Assembly: GCF_020360975.1 (NCBI RefSeq)
Contig: NW_025408667.1
Span: 5,580,001-5,644,000 of the forward strand
Reading direction: 5' to 3'
DNA length: 64,000 nucleotides
From: Hirsutella rhossiliensis
Lineage: Eukaryota; Ascomycota; Sordariomycetes; Hypocreales; Ophiocordycipitaceae
Part shown: piece after piece, positions 47,443-59,448 of the stretch
Numbering within the stretch: position 1 is the first letter of the stretch
Layout: every line of letters begins with the position of its first letter
The notes under the pieces: model-generated
Told to the model about the DNA's origin: nothing
The model's database searches: none
What the model saw: only the letters and a program-made list of their open reading frames with translations
Made by a program: the position numbers and the translations under genes

Positions 47443-50400
47443 ATAATAATAATAAAAACCGACTCCTCTACCGTCCCTACGGTCTATAGGACGATTCTTA
47501 TAGAGCCTTAAGATTAGGATAAGTAGGTAAAGGAGCTACGGGCTCGTATAGATAGAACTATCTATAATTTAGTCTTCTTTAATAAGTAGGACCCTCTCGA
47601 GCCCCCTCTTTATCTTAGGGTAACGGACTTTATAGAGGGAGCTACCCTCTTCTCTAAGCTAACCTCTATATAATAGAGAGCTTTTTCTGCTACCTTAGGT
47701 AACTACGAGAGTTACCGTAAGGAATACCTTTACGAAATAAAGCTACTAACGGCTGCTCGTATAGCGATAACGGAATCCGTTAGTGCCGTAAAGCTAATCT
47801 CTCTTCGAGAGGAAGAGACTCCTAGGTAGTAGCTTTTAAAGCTCGAGACCTTAATAGCGCCCTCGAGAGGTTATATAACTAACTATATTAGGAAGACTTA
47901 TACGGCCTACCTAGGAGCTTTTTCTACTAGGAACCTGCTAGCTTCTTTATAGCTAGCTAAGTAGGAAGAAATCCTTAAGAAAGCTAACTAATACTTCCTT
48001 ATAGAAGCTCTTTCCGGCTAGTAGCTATAGGATATATCTCTACTAATAAAGCCTATTAGTAACGGTTACTCGACTATCTTTCGAGAGGCTAGCTAGGAAC
48101 TAAACGAAGAGGCTGCTAGAGTATAATAGTAAGTAGTCTTATTCCTTCGTAGCTAGCACTCGACCTAGACGGCTCGACCTGCTGCCCCTATAGCTGCTGC
48201 AGCCCTTGTTGCTGCGGCTCCCGCTGCTGCTACTGCGGCTGTTGCTCCTTCGGCTCCTCCTCCCTCGAGAGCCTTAACCCCGTCTTTAACGGCTGCCCCG
48301 GTCCCGGCTCCGCCTCTTACTCCGGGCCCGGCCCCGGTCCCGTTAGTTAGACCGGCCCGACTAGTCCCCTAATAGACCTTTTAGTCCGTTAGTCGAAAAA
48401 TCAGGGAACTAGTTAAAATCGAACCTCTTCGTTAAAATTAGTAATAAGGGGTAAAAAGGGGGGGTTTTTAAGTAGACCTTCCGGAAAAGGATAAGGATTC
48501 CTCGAAGAGACAATATATAAGGAGGAATCGACCTACCTACTAAGCATGCAAAAAGCCCTATCGGCTAGAAGACTACTAGTAGGTCTTCGAGGAAAACCGA
48601 CCTAAAGGAATTAACCCTTTAAAGAGGCTATAAGAAATAGTATAATAGTCTCTTAAGGAGGACCCCTCGTTATAGAAGAAGATAGACGAGATTCGGGTTG
48701 CTAAGAAATAGTAACTAACGCCGCTGCCCTTATTCGAGCCGTAAATTTAAGGAAAAATCGTTAGTATAGCAAATCCGGCCTTCGTCTTCCCTATAGATTA
48801 ATAAAGCTAAAACTAGCTATTAGAACCCTTTAATTATCCCCTACGAAAATCAGCTATCCTTAACTTTAGTGCTTCCCTCGATATTTATAATATACTCTTA
48901 CGATTCCGGTCTTTTAAGAAGGCACGAAAGGAATATCTTATTGCTAGGGAATTAACTATACGGATAGAGGGGTTTAGAAGGGTAAATTTTACGATGAAAT
49001 TACCTAATAGGTCTATATAAATTCTTTAACGAAAAAGGGTAGCTTTTTACCCTCGATTTTTAACGAGCTTAATTTCCTTCCGCTTTCTTTAAGAGGAAGG
49101 AATCTTCTAGGATACGACGTCTAAGCCTACGAGGCTAGTCTAGAAGAATTAGACTATTAGGCTTATCGAGGAGAAATTCGGTTAATTTATTCTCGAATTC
49201 CGACCTATCCTTAGGAAGGAATCTCTCGAGAAGTTAGCTTTCCCTACTAAGAGGAATAGGTCTACTATAAAGGACCCTCTTCCGGCAGCCTAAGGAGACG
49301 GCATTCTTTAGTACGTACGACTTAGTTACCTAGGCCCCCTAGCTTTATATAAGCTAGGCTAATAATAGGGCGTACGAATAAGGGGCTTAAAGACCGTTAA
49401 ATGCGAATACTATAGCTAAGGAAAGACTAGGAGACGAATTTCTAGACGAACGCCTTTATAGCCGGACTAGCTATATAAGGAAATTTAGGTCGACTAAACT
49501 AACGTCTCTAAGGATTAGGAAAGCTTCGTTAGGGTAATGTTTTTTATAGATGCCTTTTTAGGGATAGTTTTCCCCTATTTCTTACGGACCTACCTAAGTA
49601 AGTATAACTAGTTTGCCCTCTAAGACTTCGTTAACTAGATAAAATCCTACTTTAGCTACGAGGTAAAGAAGATACGGTCTAACAGAGAGCTATTTATAAA
49701 GGATATCTTAAATTAGCTTCGAAAAAGGGGCATTTTACCCCTCCCGTTAGCACCGAATACCTAGGCTTAGAATAAAGGGGCAGAAAGATTAGGGGGTGCT
49801 ATAATAGAAAGGGCCCGTACGATAAGACTTACTATAAAGCTTCTATACGACCTTTAAAGGGAAGTCGTTAAGACCGCCTATTACCTTTAAAACCGGACCC
49901 TAAGGGACCCTAGGGGGCTAAGGGACTATAGGGACCTAGAGACCCTTTTTAAGACCTAAGGAATAAACTAGAAATCCCCCCTCGAGCTCTTTACGAAGAA
50001 GAGGGCCTCGCTAGCCTACCTTTATGCCTATAGCTATAAGGTATACGCAATAACTACCGATATATAGCTAAAAAGGAAGAAGAAAAGAAAGCTTAATTTA
50101 AGAGCCTTTATTAGTTACCTAGTTAGTTATAATTCTATGAATATCTTCCGGATCTAGATTCCTCTTCTACGGAAGGTTATTTCGACTAGGGATATAATTT
50201 TCGATAAATCTAGCTTCTTCGACGGAAAGAGGGATTAATAGCCCCTCTTACTCTCTTAACGTTAGCTAATTTAAAAGATTTAAATCCCCCCTTCTTAATA
50301 GTCTTAAGAAGAGGTCCTAGATAAAGAAACGGAAGAAGAAACCGACGTTAAAGTAGTCGAGGATAACGCTAACTTCGAAGAAGAAGAGGAAGCTGCTAGA

Positions 50401-52620
50401 TTAGATAATCTAGATAAAGAAGGAGACTATAGGAAAGTAGTAGAGCTAGAATACGCCTACCTCCCTACGCCTCCTCTTATAGAATAAGAAGAAGATCTAG
50501 AAGTAGCTTTTTTAGTTAGTCTTCCTATCTCGACCCCTAAGGGGGTAGGAAAGGCACCTCTCTTAAAGGATTACCTAGCTGCCTTTTTTCCCCTACTTTA
50601 AGAAGTAAAGGAAGGTATAGGGCCCGATATAGATACTAAAGAAGACTAACTACTCCCTTATTTCGATCGTTTTTCCGACTTCTATCTAACGCTAATAGAA
50701 GACGGTTCCTATAGAGCGTTTATAGTAGGCCGGCTCTTTAAGCTATAGTTATTAGTAAGGAAGGTATATAAAAGAGACCTCCCGGACCTACTAGTAAACT
50801 AGAAGCAGCTAGAAAAACACCCCTTTAGAGACTAGTTTTTCTAGGCCTAGAAAGACCACCTAGCCTTATATAAAGAAATAGGGTCTTTTAAAGAGGTCCT
50901 TAAGGAAAAGGTAAGAGGAAAATAGGTCCTTAGCTATAAGTAGGTCTTTATCTATAAGACTAATAAATATAGCTTCCTTTAAAAGTATAAAGCCTGGCTA
51001 GTTATCTATAGGAATTAATAGGAAAAAGGGGATCTACTTACTAGGGCAACTACCCTAGCAGGGATGTCTTTTCGGACCCTTATAGCTATAGTAGCAGAAT
51101 TCGACCTCGAGCTCGATTAAATAGATATAGTTAACGCCTTCGTTAACTGCCCTCTTAAGGAAGAAGAAGTTATCTATATACGCCTTCTACTAGGCTTCTA
51201 ATAGCTAGGAAAGGTTCTATGGCTTAGGAAAGCTCTATACGGATTACGAAGATTACCCCTTCTTTAGTAATAGCATTTAATAGGTTCCCTTAAAGCCCTA
51301 GGCTTTAGGAAAGTCCCTTAGGAACCGTATATAATATAGAAGGGTAAAATCACGGTCTTCTTCTACGTCGACGATATTATCTAGGCGTACCTAAAAGAGG
51401 AAGAAGTTGCTACTAAGGAGGCTATATAAGGCTTATAATAAAGGTATAAGATAACTAAGCTAGGGGAGCTAAAGTAGTTCCTAGGGATACGAATCCTTTA
51501 GAATAGGTCCTAACGGACTATCTAGCTTACCTAAGACGCCTATATCGATAAGGTCGCTTATAAATTCCTCCTTAATTCCCTCGATAAGAAGCTTCCCTCT
51601 ATGCTTATATTAAACGAAGAGCTTTTACCTAATCCGTCCTTTTAAGCTAGGGAGTAAGAGAAATACTAATATTAATAGAAGGTAGGCTCCTTACTTTTTT
51701 TAGCTATTTCTATTAAACCGGATATCTCTTTTACGGTCTCCTAGCTAGCTAGGCATAACTAGAATCCTAGCCCTAGGCATTAAGAAGTAGTAAATAGAGC
51801 TATCCTTTATCTCTATTTAACGAGATTATATAGTCTGCGCTTAGGAGGGTAGGAAAGGAAGAAATTAGCTACCGAAATCTTCCTTTATTTAAGCGATTCG
51901 TCCTTTATAGATAATTCCTTAGATAGAAAGAGCTTATAGGGGTATATTATATCCCTTTTTAAAGGAACTATTGCTTAGAAAGCTTCGAAGTAGGCTACTA
52001 TTACGACTTCTAGTATAGAGGTAGAGCTACTAGCTCTTTTAGAAGCGTTAAAAGAAGCGATTTTCCTTAGCCGGCTACTAATATCGTTACGACTATAAAT
52101 TCCGTCCCCGTTAGCTATATAATACGATAATACGTATACTATACGAATTCTTATAGAGGAAAATAGTAAGCTATCGACCCGGCTATAGTATATCGATATC
52201 TACTAGTATTAGTTACGCTAAGAGGTCTAAAGGGGACTTATTTCCGTCTATTAGGTTCTAACGGCATTAATAAAAGCCAATAGTCTTATAAAGCCCCTAC
52301 CGAAGTAAAAGCTAGCTGTCTTTTTATAGTAAATAGGGCTAGAAGACGTTCGAGAGAAGCTATCCTTAGAGGCCCGCCTTAAGAGTCTACGAGAGGAGCT
52401 AATAGTACGTACGAGAAGGTAACGTCTATAGCCGAAGAAAAGGGATAGGTTTTTCCCTTTAAAGGGCCCCCTATTTAATTAGGTTTTTCCCTTCTAAGAA
52501 GGCCCCCTTTCTTATAGGACTTTCTTTAGGCCTTTTCCTTAAGTAGGTCTAAAAGAGCCTAGGGACCTAAAAGGGCCCCTACTTTCCTCAGTAAAGGGAG
52601 AAGTATAGAGCTAAGAACCT
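47443..52620 (+). pseudogene. Copia-B gag-pol polyprotein relic (YVDD intact)
   Basis: Gag and pol lie in one frame, as in many copia elements. The start is an ATA/ATG at 47443-47454. Gag has a helical capsid part, then an Ala/Pro/Thr-rich linker (48170-48350). The nucleocapsid knuckle at 48538-48576 reads Y-x2-C-x3-Y-x4-Y, one residue shorter than in the other copy. Protease/integrase follow. RT has FFYVDD at 51358-51375, unchanged. The RNase H/C-terminal region extends past 52260, ending with LxxPLPKQK-like words near 52300. Less mutated than Copia-1, with many CG and some CA/TG, but still with dozens of TAG/TAA. The end is approximate. Confidence 0.82.
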
Positions 52621-52691
52621 CCTCTATACGCTTACTAGCCCGAAGCCGTATTAGCTATGCCCTTAAGGGGCAGGCTATAGCTAAAGGGGTA

Positions 52692-53179
52692 TATTGCGAA
52701 GCGTGGCCTAATTTCGTAGTTCTCGGAGATATCCCTTAGCACGAGGGACTAAGGAAGCTAAAAACACCCGGTATAGAAGAAGGAAGAAGGAGCTAAAAAG
52801 AGGCATAGAAAGAAGGGTAGGGGGTATAAGGGGAAGTAGAAGTAGCGATAGCTTCTTATAGAGGTAGCGAAAGATAAGATAGATATACTAGTAATAGCTA
52901 GAAAAGAGGGGAAAAAACCGGTAAAAAGCTCGGTAGTTAAAAGGATATTAGTAGCTTCTTTAAGCAAGGTCTTCCTTATTAATTAAGATACTAGATAGGT
53001 ATAAAGAAGGGCGTTAGATAGAGGAAAGAAGGATAATTAAGGTAATATAATAATTACCCCCCTACTATAATTACTGCTCCCGTAAGAATTAAATCTCTTT
53101 ACCCTACCTATCTAACCCCTTACTTTTAATTTCACCTTTATATATTTTATATATACTTCTCGTATCTCTTTACGCGAGA
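52692..53179 (+). repeat. 3' LTR of the captured Copia-B, with polypurine tract
   Basis: 488 bp, TATTGCGAAGCG...CGCGAGA, preceded by the tract aaaggggta (52683-52691). It matches 40443-40925 and the inverted 57118-57602. A short minus-strand ORF over 52758-52967 falls wholly inside this LTR and has no support as a gene. Confidence 0.87.
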
Positions 53180-53405
53180 GTTATAAGCCCGGGCGGAGGG
53201 GTTACCCCTCTAGGAACTTCCCGGTAACTACGTACGTACTTCTTCTAGCTAGCCTAGCGCGTACTACCTAAAAGGCCCGTAGTTCGAGTCCCGCTAGCGT
53301 AATTAAGCGCGGTTTTAGTATAGGGCCTGCCTATAAAAATTCCCGCTATAGTCTAGGATATCTAGGTATCCTAGGACGAATTAACCCGATATCCCTAAGA
53401 GGGTA
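53180..53405 (+). other. Interior of the TRIM-like element
   Basis: 226 bp, starting with the primer site gttataagcccggg, then a short hairpin (aggggttacccct), and ending with a purine-rich tract (ctaagagggta) before the right LTR. No ORF. A ttcgagtcc box near 53283 resembles a tRNA T-arm, but the spacing to any A box is too short. Confidence 0.65.
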
Positions 53406-53478
53406 TATCGCGTATACTATATACGTTAATTAACGCTATCGCTTATATCTAATAAGCGGCTATATCTTTTTCGTAATA
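53406..53478 (+). repeat. 3' short LTR (73 bp) of the TRIM-like element
   Basis: Right partner of 47230-47302, followed by the TSD cgtat (53479-53483). Contains no CA or TG. Confidence 0.85.
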
Positions 53479-56400
53479 CGTATTCCTTATATTCTTCTAA
53501 GGTATTTAAAAAGATTAGGATATTATATAGGTATACTACTAAAATAATATCTAAGTATTTATATAGGATATTATTAATTATTTACTAGAAGGTAGCTAGT
53601 ATATTTATAAGTCTAAATAGTATTACTAAATATTTAAATAGTCCGAATTTCGTTTTAAAGGCTATTATCTATTTATATCCCTTTTTTATATATATTAAGT
53701 TATAAGCGCCTTTAAGATTAAGGGCTATAAACTACTTTCTACTATATAGTCGATCTTATAGTTCTAATATAAGCGGTAATAGTATTCGGTCTTTTATTAT
53801 AATATTATTTAAGCGTTTATAATTAATAACTAGTTATAGCTTACTATTTTTCTTTAAAATAAATATAACTAAGTAGCTTACTTTAGATATTAACGTTTAT
53901 ATATATCCCTTTTATAGATTCTTATTAAGGTAGTCGCGTAGTATTTATAGTTACTTTTTATTTAAGTTATAAATCTTATAAAACGTTAGCGTTATTCTAT
54001 CTTTAAGATAAATTTTATAGTCTTATTAGCTATATTTAGGTAACCTTATCTTAAGTTCTTCCTTAAAGAGTTTATTATATTTCCGGTATTCTTAAGGGAT
54101 ATTCTTTATTTTATCTTATAAGCTTTATTCTTTCTTTTAAAAGCTAGTTTCTCTTAACTTAAGCTCTTTATTAATTTATTTAAGGTCTTTCCTTAAAGTA
54201 GTAATAGCTCTTTAAATCTTCGTATTATATCTTTTATTCTATTTATATTAGATGCTAGGTTATATAGCTATATTAGTTAGTATATAGGTCTTATTAATTA
54301 ATTTTATTATATCCGCTAGTTTAGTTACTATTTTTATTTATATTACTAAAGCTTATAATAATTTACTTAAACGGTTATCCCTTTTATCTTATTTAGTAGC
54401 TAAATTATTATAAAATTTTACTTTCTTCTAAATCTACTAGTCTTAGAAACTTATATCTTTATTTTAATATAGCTAGCTAGTTTTCTAGTTAATTAATAGG
54501 TTACTCTCTTATAGCTATAGATATCTTAATATAAGGTCGTATTCTTTAATATCTATAATATCGAAGTTAACTTATTCGTTATAGCCCTAGATATTAATAT
54601 TAAGGTAATTAATCTTTATATTAATAATTCCGTTATTATAGTTAAAGGCCTCTCCTTTAATATTTATAAGTTTATATAGATCTTTCTTATATCTCTATAT
54701 AAGTTAGTAATAATTAATAACTCTAGGTAAAATATAATTACCTATCGCGCTATAGTTTAAAAGTATATATATATAATATCCCGCGATTTAAATATCTAAT
54801 ACTATTTATTTACTATAGCTTACTATTACTATATATAGGGTCCTTAGATCTTATTATATTATACTAGTTTATATCCCTTTTATAGATAGTATACCTTTTT
54901 TTTACTTAGTCCTTATTTATTTTATTTAGGTATTCTTCTTTAATTTATTATTAATATCGTTTCTTTATATTTTTATCGTATAGTATTATATAAGGGCTTA
55001 AGAGACTAATTTCTTATAGCTAATTAAAGATTTCTTATTTCTTAACGCTATATTATTTATATTATATTACTTTATAGTTAATTATATATTATACTCTATA
55101 ATTTTATTTATTTTTATATTAAAGGTTAAGCTTTTATTTAGCGTCTTTTTATTTTTCGTATAGTATTTCTATATTAATTTTTCCGTAGTTAAATATAGCT
55201 TATAGCCTTTATATATATTACTAGTAATCTTTTAATATACTATTATATCGTTTATATTATACTTATACCTTTTTATATTTATAAACTCTATAGTTTAGGT
55301 ATACGTATTTATTATAATCTTCCTTATTATATTTAACTTATTATATAAGTCTTTAAAAGATTAAGGGTTTAGATACCTTAAAGTAAGTAGCGTTATACTA
55401 TTCCTTTATTTTAGTATATTTATAGATTTTATGTATCTCTAAAAGATATCTCGTTAGCGAACTATAATTATTACGGTATTTAAGTAGCGTACTATAATTA
55501 GGTTCTAATAATATAACTTAGTCGTTTAAGTAGCATTAATTGACTTTCTAGTAGTTTAGTTTTATACTTAGTTAGGGTTTTAAAAGTACTTATCCTATAA
55601 ACCTAACTAAGAAGGCGTTATATTTTATAAATTATCTTTAAATTATCCTTATAGTTACTATTCTCGTTATAGAGCTATAAAGGTATCGACTATAGCGATA
55701 GCTATAGTATAGTCTCCTCTATATAGTGCTAGTTAATATCGAATTAATATAGCTTATTAGTTTTCTATAAGAATTTAAGGTATTTATTAAGTTCTAATTT
55801 TAAGTATTTCTTTAAATTCTTTAAAGTATAAAGCGTATTCTTTAATTATAGTATTTTCCCTTAGTAATAAAGGTAGTAGTATAAGTTCGTTCTTATCTTT
55901 TATTTCTCTAAGTATTTCTTATTTTTTAAAGCTTATATTATCGATACTTTATTATTCCTCTTTAAGTTATTATCTAAGTTTTATAAGTATAAGAGCTATA
56001 TCTATATCTTCTTTATTATATTATTTATAGACTACTTATTATTATTATCGATTTTTATTTTATATATCTTCCTAGAATTAGTTACTATTCTTCCTAATCT
56101 AGTCTTAGGAGACTCCTTTAAGATAGGGGTGTTTTAGTTCTATAAATGTAACTTATTTCTATATTTTAAGATCCCTTTATTATATTATTATAAGGGTTTT
56201 CTTTAATAGCTTTAAGAACTATTTAGTACTATTCTTATCGCTTAAGTATACTATATATTTATCGTTATAGTATATAGTCTAACTAAGGAGTTTATACTTT
56301 AGTTCCTATTTATTAGTAGCGTTTAAGTATTTCTTACCTTTTAAGGCTAGTACTTAGTAGGGTTTCTTCTCCTTACAAGGTTATCTATATTCTTTAAAGT

Positions 56401-57012
56401 AATATCTAAGTTTCCTATAGTTAAAATACTTTCCTTTACCTTTCTATATTATACTTAAATCTATTAGTCTAGGATTTATTATATATACCTAGGCTATTTA
56501 TATTTTATGCTTTTTTTTATAGTTAGTACGTTAGCTAAAGTTATTTTTATAAGAAGGGTTTTAGTTTCCTCTTCCTTATTTCTTTTCTTAGCGTTACGTA
56601 TACTATCTATCTTCGATTTATACTACTATAGTAATATAGTCTAAAAGGTTATTAGGTCGATTTTCCTTATAGAGCTCGTCCTTAACTTCTTCTTTAAGCC
56701 TATCGTAGAATCGTAATATAAGAGGTTCGTTGTTTTAATTAAGCTTTAAGGTAACTTAACGGAACTTTATAGTATAATCTAATACTAAGATCCTTTATTA
56801 GAGTTCTTAAAGTTTTTATTTAGCTTCTCGTTCCTCGTTAGTTATTCTAAATACCTTTATAATAACTTCTTTAAATCCTTAGAAACTAGTAAAGACTTTA
56901 TCTATCTTATTATCTTATCGCGCTAGTTAGTTATTAAGAAAGTCCCTTATAATAAGTCTAAACTAAGCGAGTACCGTTTTAGATAAATAATTTCCTATAT
57001 AGAGTACCTTTT
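53479..57012 (-). pseudogene. pol N-terminal part and gag relic of A3
   Basis: Continuation of A3 after the compound element: RT palm near 53520-53560 (YxDN region), protease around 54730-54780, and gag toward 57012. Collinear with A1 19940-23565 except for a deletion of roughly 115 bp near 55625. A second insertion follows at 57013; a last stretch of gag lies at 58071-58176. Confidence 0.82.
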
Positions 57013-58070
57013 TATAAGGAACGGTATTCCTACTATAAATAAAGTAGCTATAACGTACTCTCCCGATTATATAAGCTAATAAGTAGTATATTAATTATAG
57101 ATAAAATCCTATATTATTCTTATAAAGAGAGATATAAGAAGTATATAAAAATGCACGAAGGTAAAATTAAAAGTAAGGGGTCGGATAAGTAGGGCAGAGA
57201 GATTTAATTCTTATAGGAGCAGTAATAAAGGTAGGAGAGTAATTATTATATTGCCTTAATTATCCTTCTTTCCTCTATCTAACGCCCCTCTTTATACCTA
57301 TCTAGCATCTTAATTAATAAAGAAGATCCTACTTAAAGAAGCTACTAATGTCCTTTCGACTACCGAGCTTTTTACTGGTTTTTCCCCTCTTTTCTAGCCG
57401 TTGCCGGTATATCCGTCTTATCTTTCGCTACCTCTATAAGAAGCTATCGCTACTTCTACTTCCCCTTATGCCCCTACCCTCCTTTCTACACCTCTTTTTA
57501 GCTCCTTCTTCCTTCTTCTATACCGGGTGTTTTTAGCTTCCTTAGTCCCTCGTGCTAAGGGATATCTCCGAGAACTACGAAATTAGGCCACGCTTCGCGA
57601 TAATTATAGAGTAAGAATCGCTCGTTATTTTATATATTATTATATATTAAACGGGTTGCCGGTTATCGTATAATCGGGAATCGAAGAAATAAAGCTAGCT
57701 TAGAATACTAGCTAAGACCTCTTAAGAATACTAGTACGACTAACCTCCTTTAAATATAAATATTAGTAGAACTAAGACACTTCTTAATATACTCGAGGTA
57801 TTACTAAATTCCTTAGTCTTAGGGCTATATAGCAGCTTAAATCTAGTCCCGAAAGGTTCTTCTATTTAGCTATAATTATCTATATAAGATAGTATATCCG
57901 CTAGTAGATAAAGAGAGGATTATTAACTTTAATACCTCTTCTATATACTAATATATTACTAATAAATTCTATTAAAAATCCTACTATATACTCCTTCTTC
58001 CCCTTTATTACGTAGTCTTATATAATTCCTTAATTTCCTAAAATTCTACTTTTACTTATATACCTTAAGA
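57013..58070. mobile_element. Probable solo LTR of another family with nested Copia-B solo LTR
   Basis: Flanked by ctttt on both sides (57008-57012 and 58071-58075) inside A3 gag. Outer ends are TATAAGG and CCTTAAGA, roughly inverted. Without the nested LTR it is about 568 bp, with no ORF or knuckle, so a solo LTR is the simplest reading. No other copy occurs in the window. Confidence 0.55.
57118..57602 (-). repeat. Copia-B solo LTR (inverted) with TSD attat
   Basis: 485 bp, reverse complement of 52692-53179, flanked by attat at 57113-57117 and 57603-57607. This is a clean LTR-LTR recombination product and fixes the true ends of the Copia-B LTR. The plus-strand ORF over 57348-57536 is the same antisense shadow as in 52758-52967. 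Confidence 0.88.
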
Positions 58071-58176
58071 CTTTTCGACTAAGTCTAAGAGTTTAGTAGG
58101 GTAAAACTAATAGTAGGCCTTAAGTTAGGTAAGAAAGTCTTAAAGCGTGCTATACGTACTATCGAATAGTCCTAGC

Positions 58177-58626
58177 TATAACGACCGGTATTATTCCTAA
58201 GGGATAAACCTATCGAGGGGTTTATATTAGTAGATATAATAGGGCGTGGTCTAAGCAATAATAAGTATATTACGTTAGTAATAAGTCGGAGGTCGTAGAC
58301 TATAGACTATAACTAGGTAATTAGAATTAAAGATAGAATCGTAATAAAGATCTATATTAAAAGCTATCGAGCTATCTATCTAAAGGAGTAAAAGTAGGTA
58401 GCTATATATACTTATAGAGACTATCCTTAGATTATAGGCCTAGCTATAATCCCTAACGTTAGATTATATAGAGCGTAGTAATCCTATTAATCCTAGATTA
58501 CTTAGATCTCTACGATCCCCTCGATCCTATATCTATTAGATAGTCGTGCTAACTATTTATCTATTAGACTATATTACGTACTTAACGCGGTTAACCGTTA
58601 GCGGCCTAGTAGCCGTAGTCGTAATA
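58177..58626 (-). repeat. 3' LTR of chromovirus A4, divergent U3
   Basis: 450 bp. Matches A1 for about the first 270 bp, then departs (from about 58452) until the final GTCGTAATA. The divergent part differs from A3 as well, so three U3 types exist in this window. Confidence 0.85.
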
Positions 58627-58628
58627 CG

Positions 58629-59448
58629 ATATCTCCCCTCCTTTTAGTCTTATCTATAAGACCTACTATAGCTACCTTAGCCGCTATATATAAATATACC
58701 CTTATCGCGTCGTACGTAAGTATATCGTTCCTTATTTCTTTATCCTTTTAGGATATACTACTAATAGTATATCTAGTTATATACTAAAAAAATCGTTCCT
58801 AAAAAGCCTCTAAGCGCGCTACTCTTACCGAATATATCGACTTAAGTAGAGATCCTATTAATATACTATATACTTAATACTTTAAGGTAAAGAAGACGAA
58901 TTATTAGATAGCCGAAAATTCTTCGCGCTATAATAATTATATTACTAGTAGTCGTCCTTATTATAATAGTATTTTAGTAGCCTCTTCTTATAGGTATTTT
59001 CTAATTCTTTCTATATATAGTAGCTAACGTATTTCTTTTAGTAACTAAATTATTAGTAGAGTAGCGTAAGCTATATTCTAAAGAGGAGGAAGCTAGAGAA
59101 GCCTTATTAGAGCTTTAAGTATAGCTTATAAACCTTTAGTTATAAATATCTATCGCCGTTAATCGTTTAGCTTATATCTAGAAGATTTAGAATTATATAA
59201 AGGAAAAGAGTTCTAAGTTATTTCGTCGTAGTATCTAAGAAGTAAATGCCGAGGATAGCGTTTTACCTACGCTCGATATATATAAGTATTAGGTAGTAAA
59301 TAATTTATAATCGTTAGGTGTTCTTAACGAGGCGAATTAGTCCTCGTTCGGTATTAGCGAGGAGTTTATAGATCTTAGTCCTTTAATCCCTCCTAAACCT
59401 TTTAGTAAAATTATCGAAGTAGAGAGCTATAGTAGGTTAAGTGCTTAA
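58629..59448 (+). pseudogene. Antisense Zn-cluster/coiled-coil gene relic of A4, third subtype
   Basis: Starts at ATA (former ATG) in the same context as A1; the first 60 codons resemble A1, then diverge. Cluster around 58866-58960 reads Y-x2-Y-x7-Y-x8-Y-x2-Y-x6-Y, one residue longer in the first loop than the classical pattern. A coiled coil with EEEAREALLEL and several TAG/TAA (Gln) follows at about 59085-59230. It ends at the TAA aligned with the A1 stop. Confidence 0.55.

Larger units (their letters stand above)
47230..53478 (+). mobile_element. Compound element: TRIM-like LTR unit with a captured one-LTR Copia-B
   Basis: 6249 bp flanked by cgtat on both sides and ending in 73-bp direct repeats. 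Order: 73-bp LTR, primer site, Copia-B gag-pol, purine tract, 488-bp Copia-B LTR, second primer site, 226-bp short interior, 73-bp LTR. Removing the Copia-B unit (47303-53179) leaves a 372-bp element with LTRs, primer site and purine tract, the layout of a TRIM. The joint lies exactly at the shared primer-binding site. Confidence 0.78.
43827..58176 (-). mobile_element. Ty3/gypsy chromovirus 'A3', split by two insertions, 5' end lost
   Basis: Family A pol and gag on the minus strand, with the 3' LTR at the left. Interrupted at 47230-53478 (TSD cgtat) and 57013-58070 (TSD ctttt). Gag breaks off at 58176, where the A4 LTR begins, inside the sequence equivalent to A1 position 23675. A small deletion relative to A1 lies near 55620-55640. 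Its antisense gene and U3 differ from A1 and A2. Confidence 0.85.

Noticed and set aside
48450..48475. A5-G7-T5 homopolymer run at the Copia-B gag/pol join, possible slippery site
   Set aside because: Gag and pol are in the same frame before and after it, so no frameshift is needed; the run is simply coding sequence, also present near 42061.
52758..52967. Minus-strand ORF of 69 codons ending SFFYTGCF
   Set aside because: Falls inside the Copia-B LTR, antisense. The same C-terminus in the solo LTR (57348-57536) reflects shared LTR DNA, not a conserved gene.
53245..53300. tRNA-like A box (tagcctagcg) and T-arm box (ttcgagtcc)
   Set aside because: The boxes are about 32 bp apart, too close for a tRNA, and neither acceptor nor T stem pairs.
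57348..57536. Plus-strand ORF of 62 codons
   Set aside because: Same antisense LTR shadow as above, with no start context or domain.
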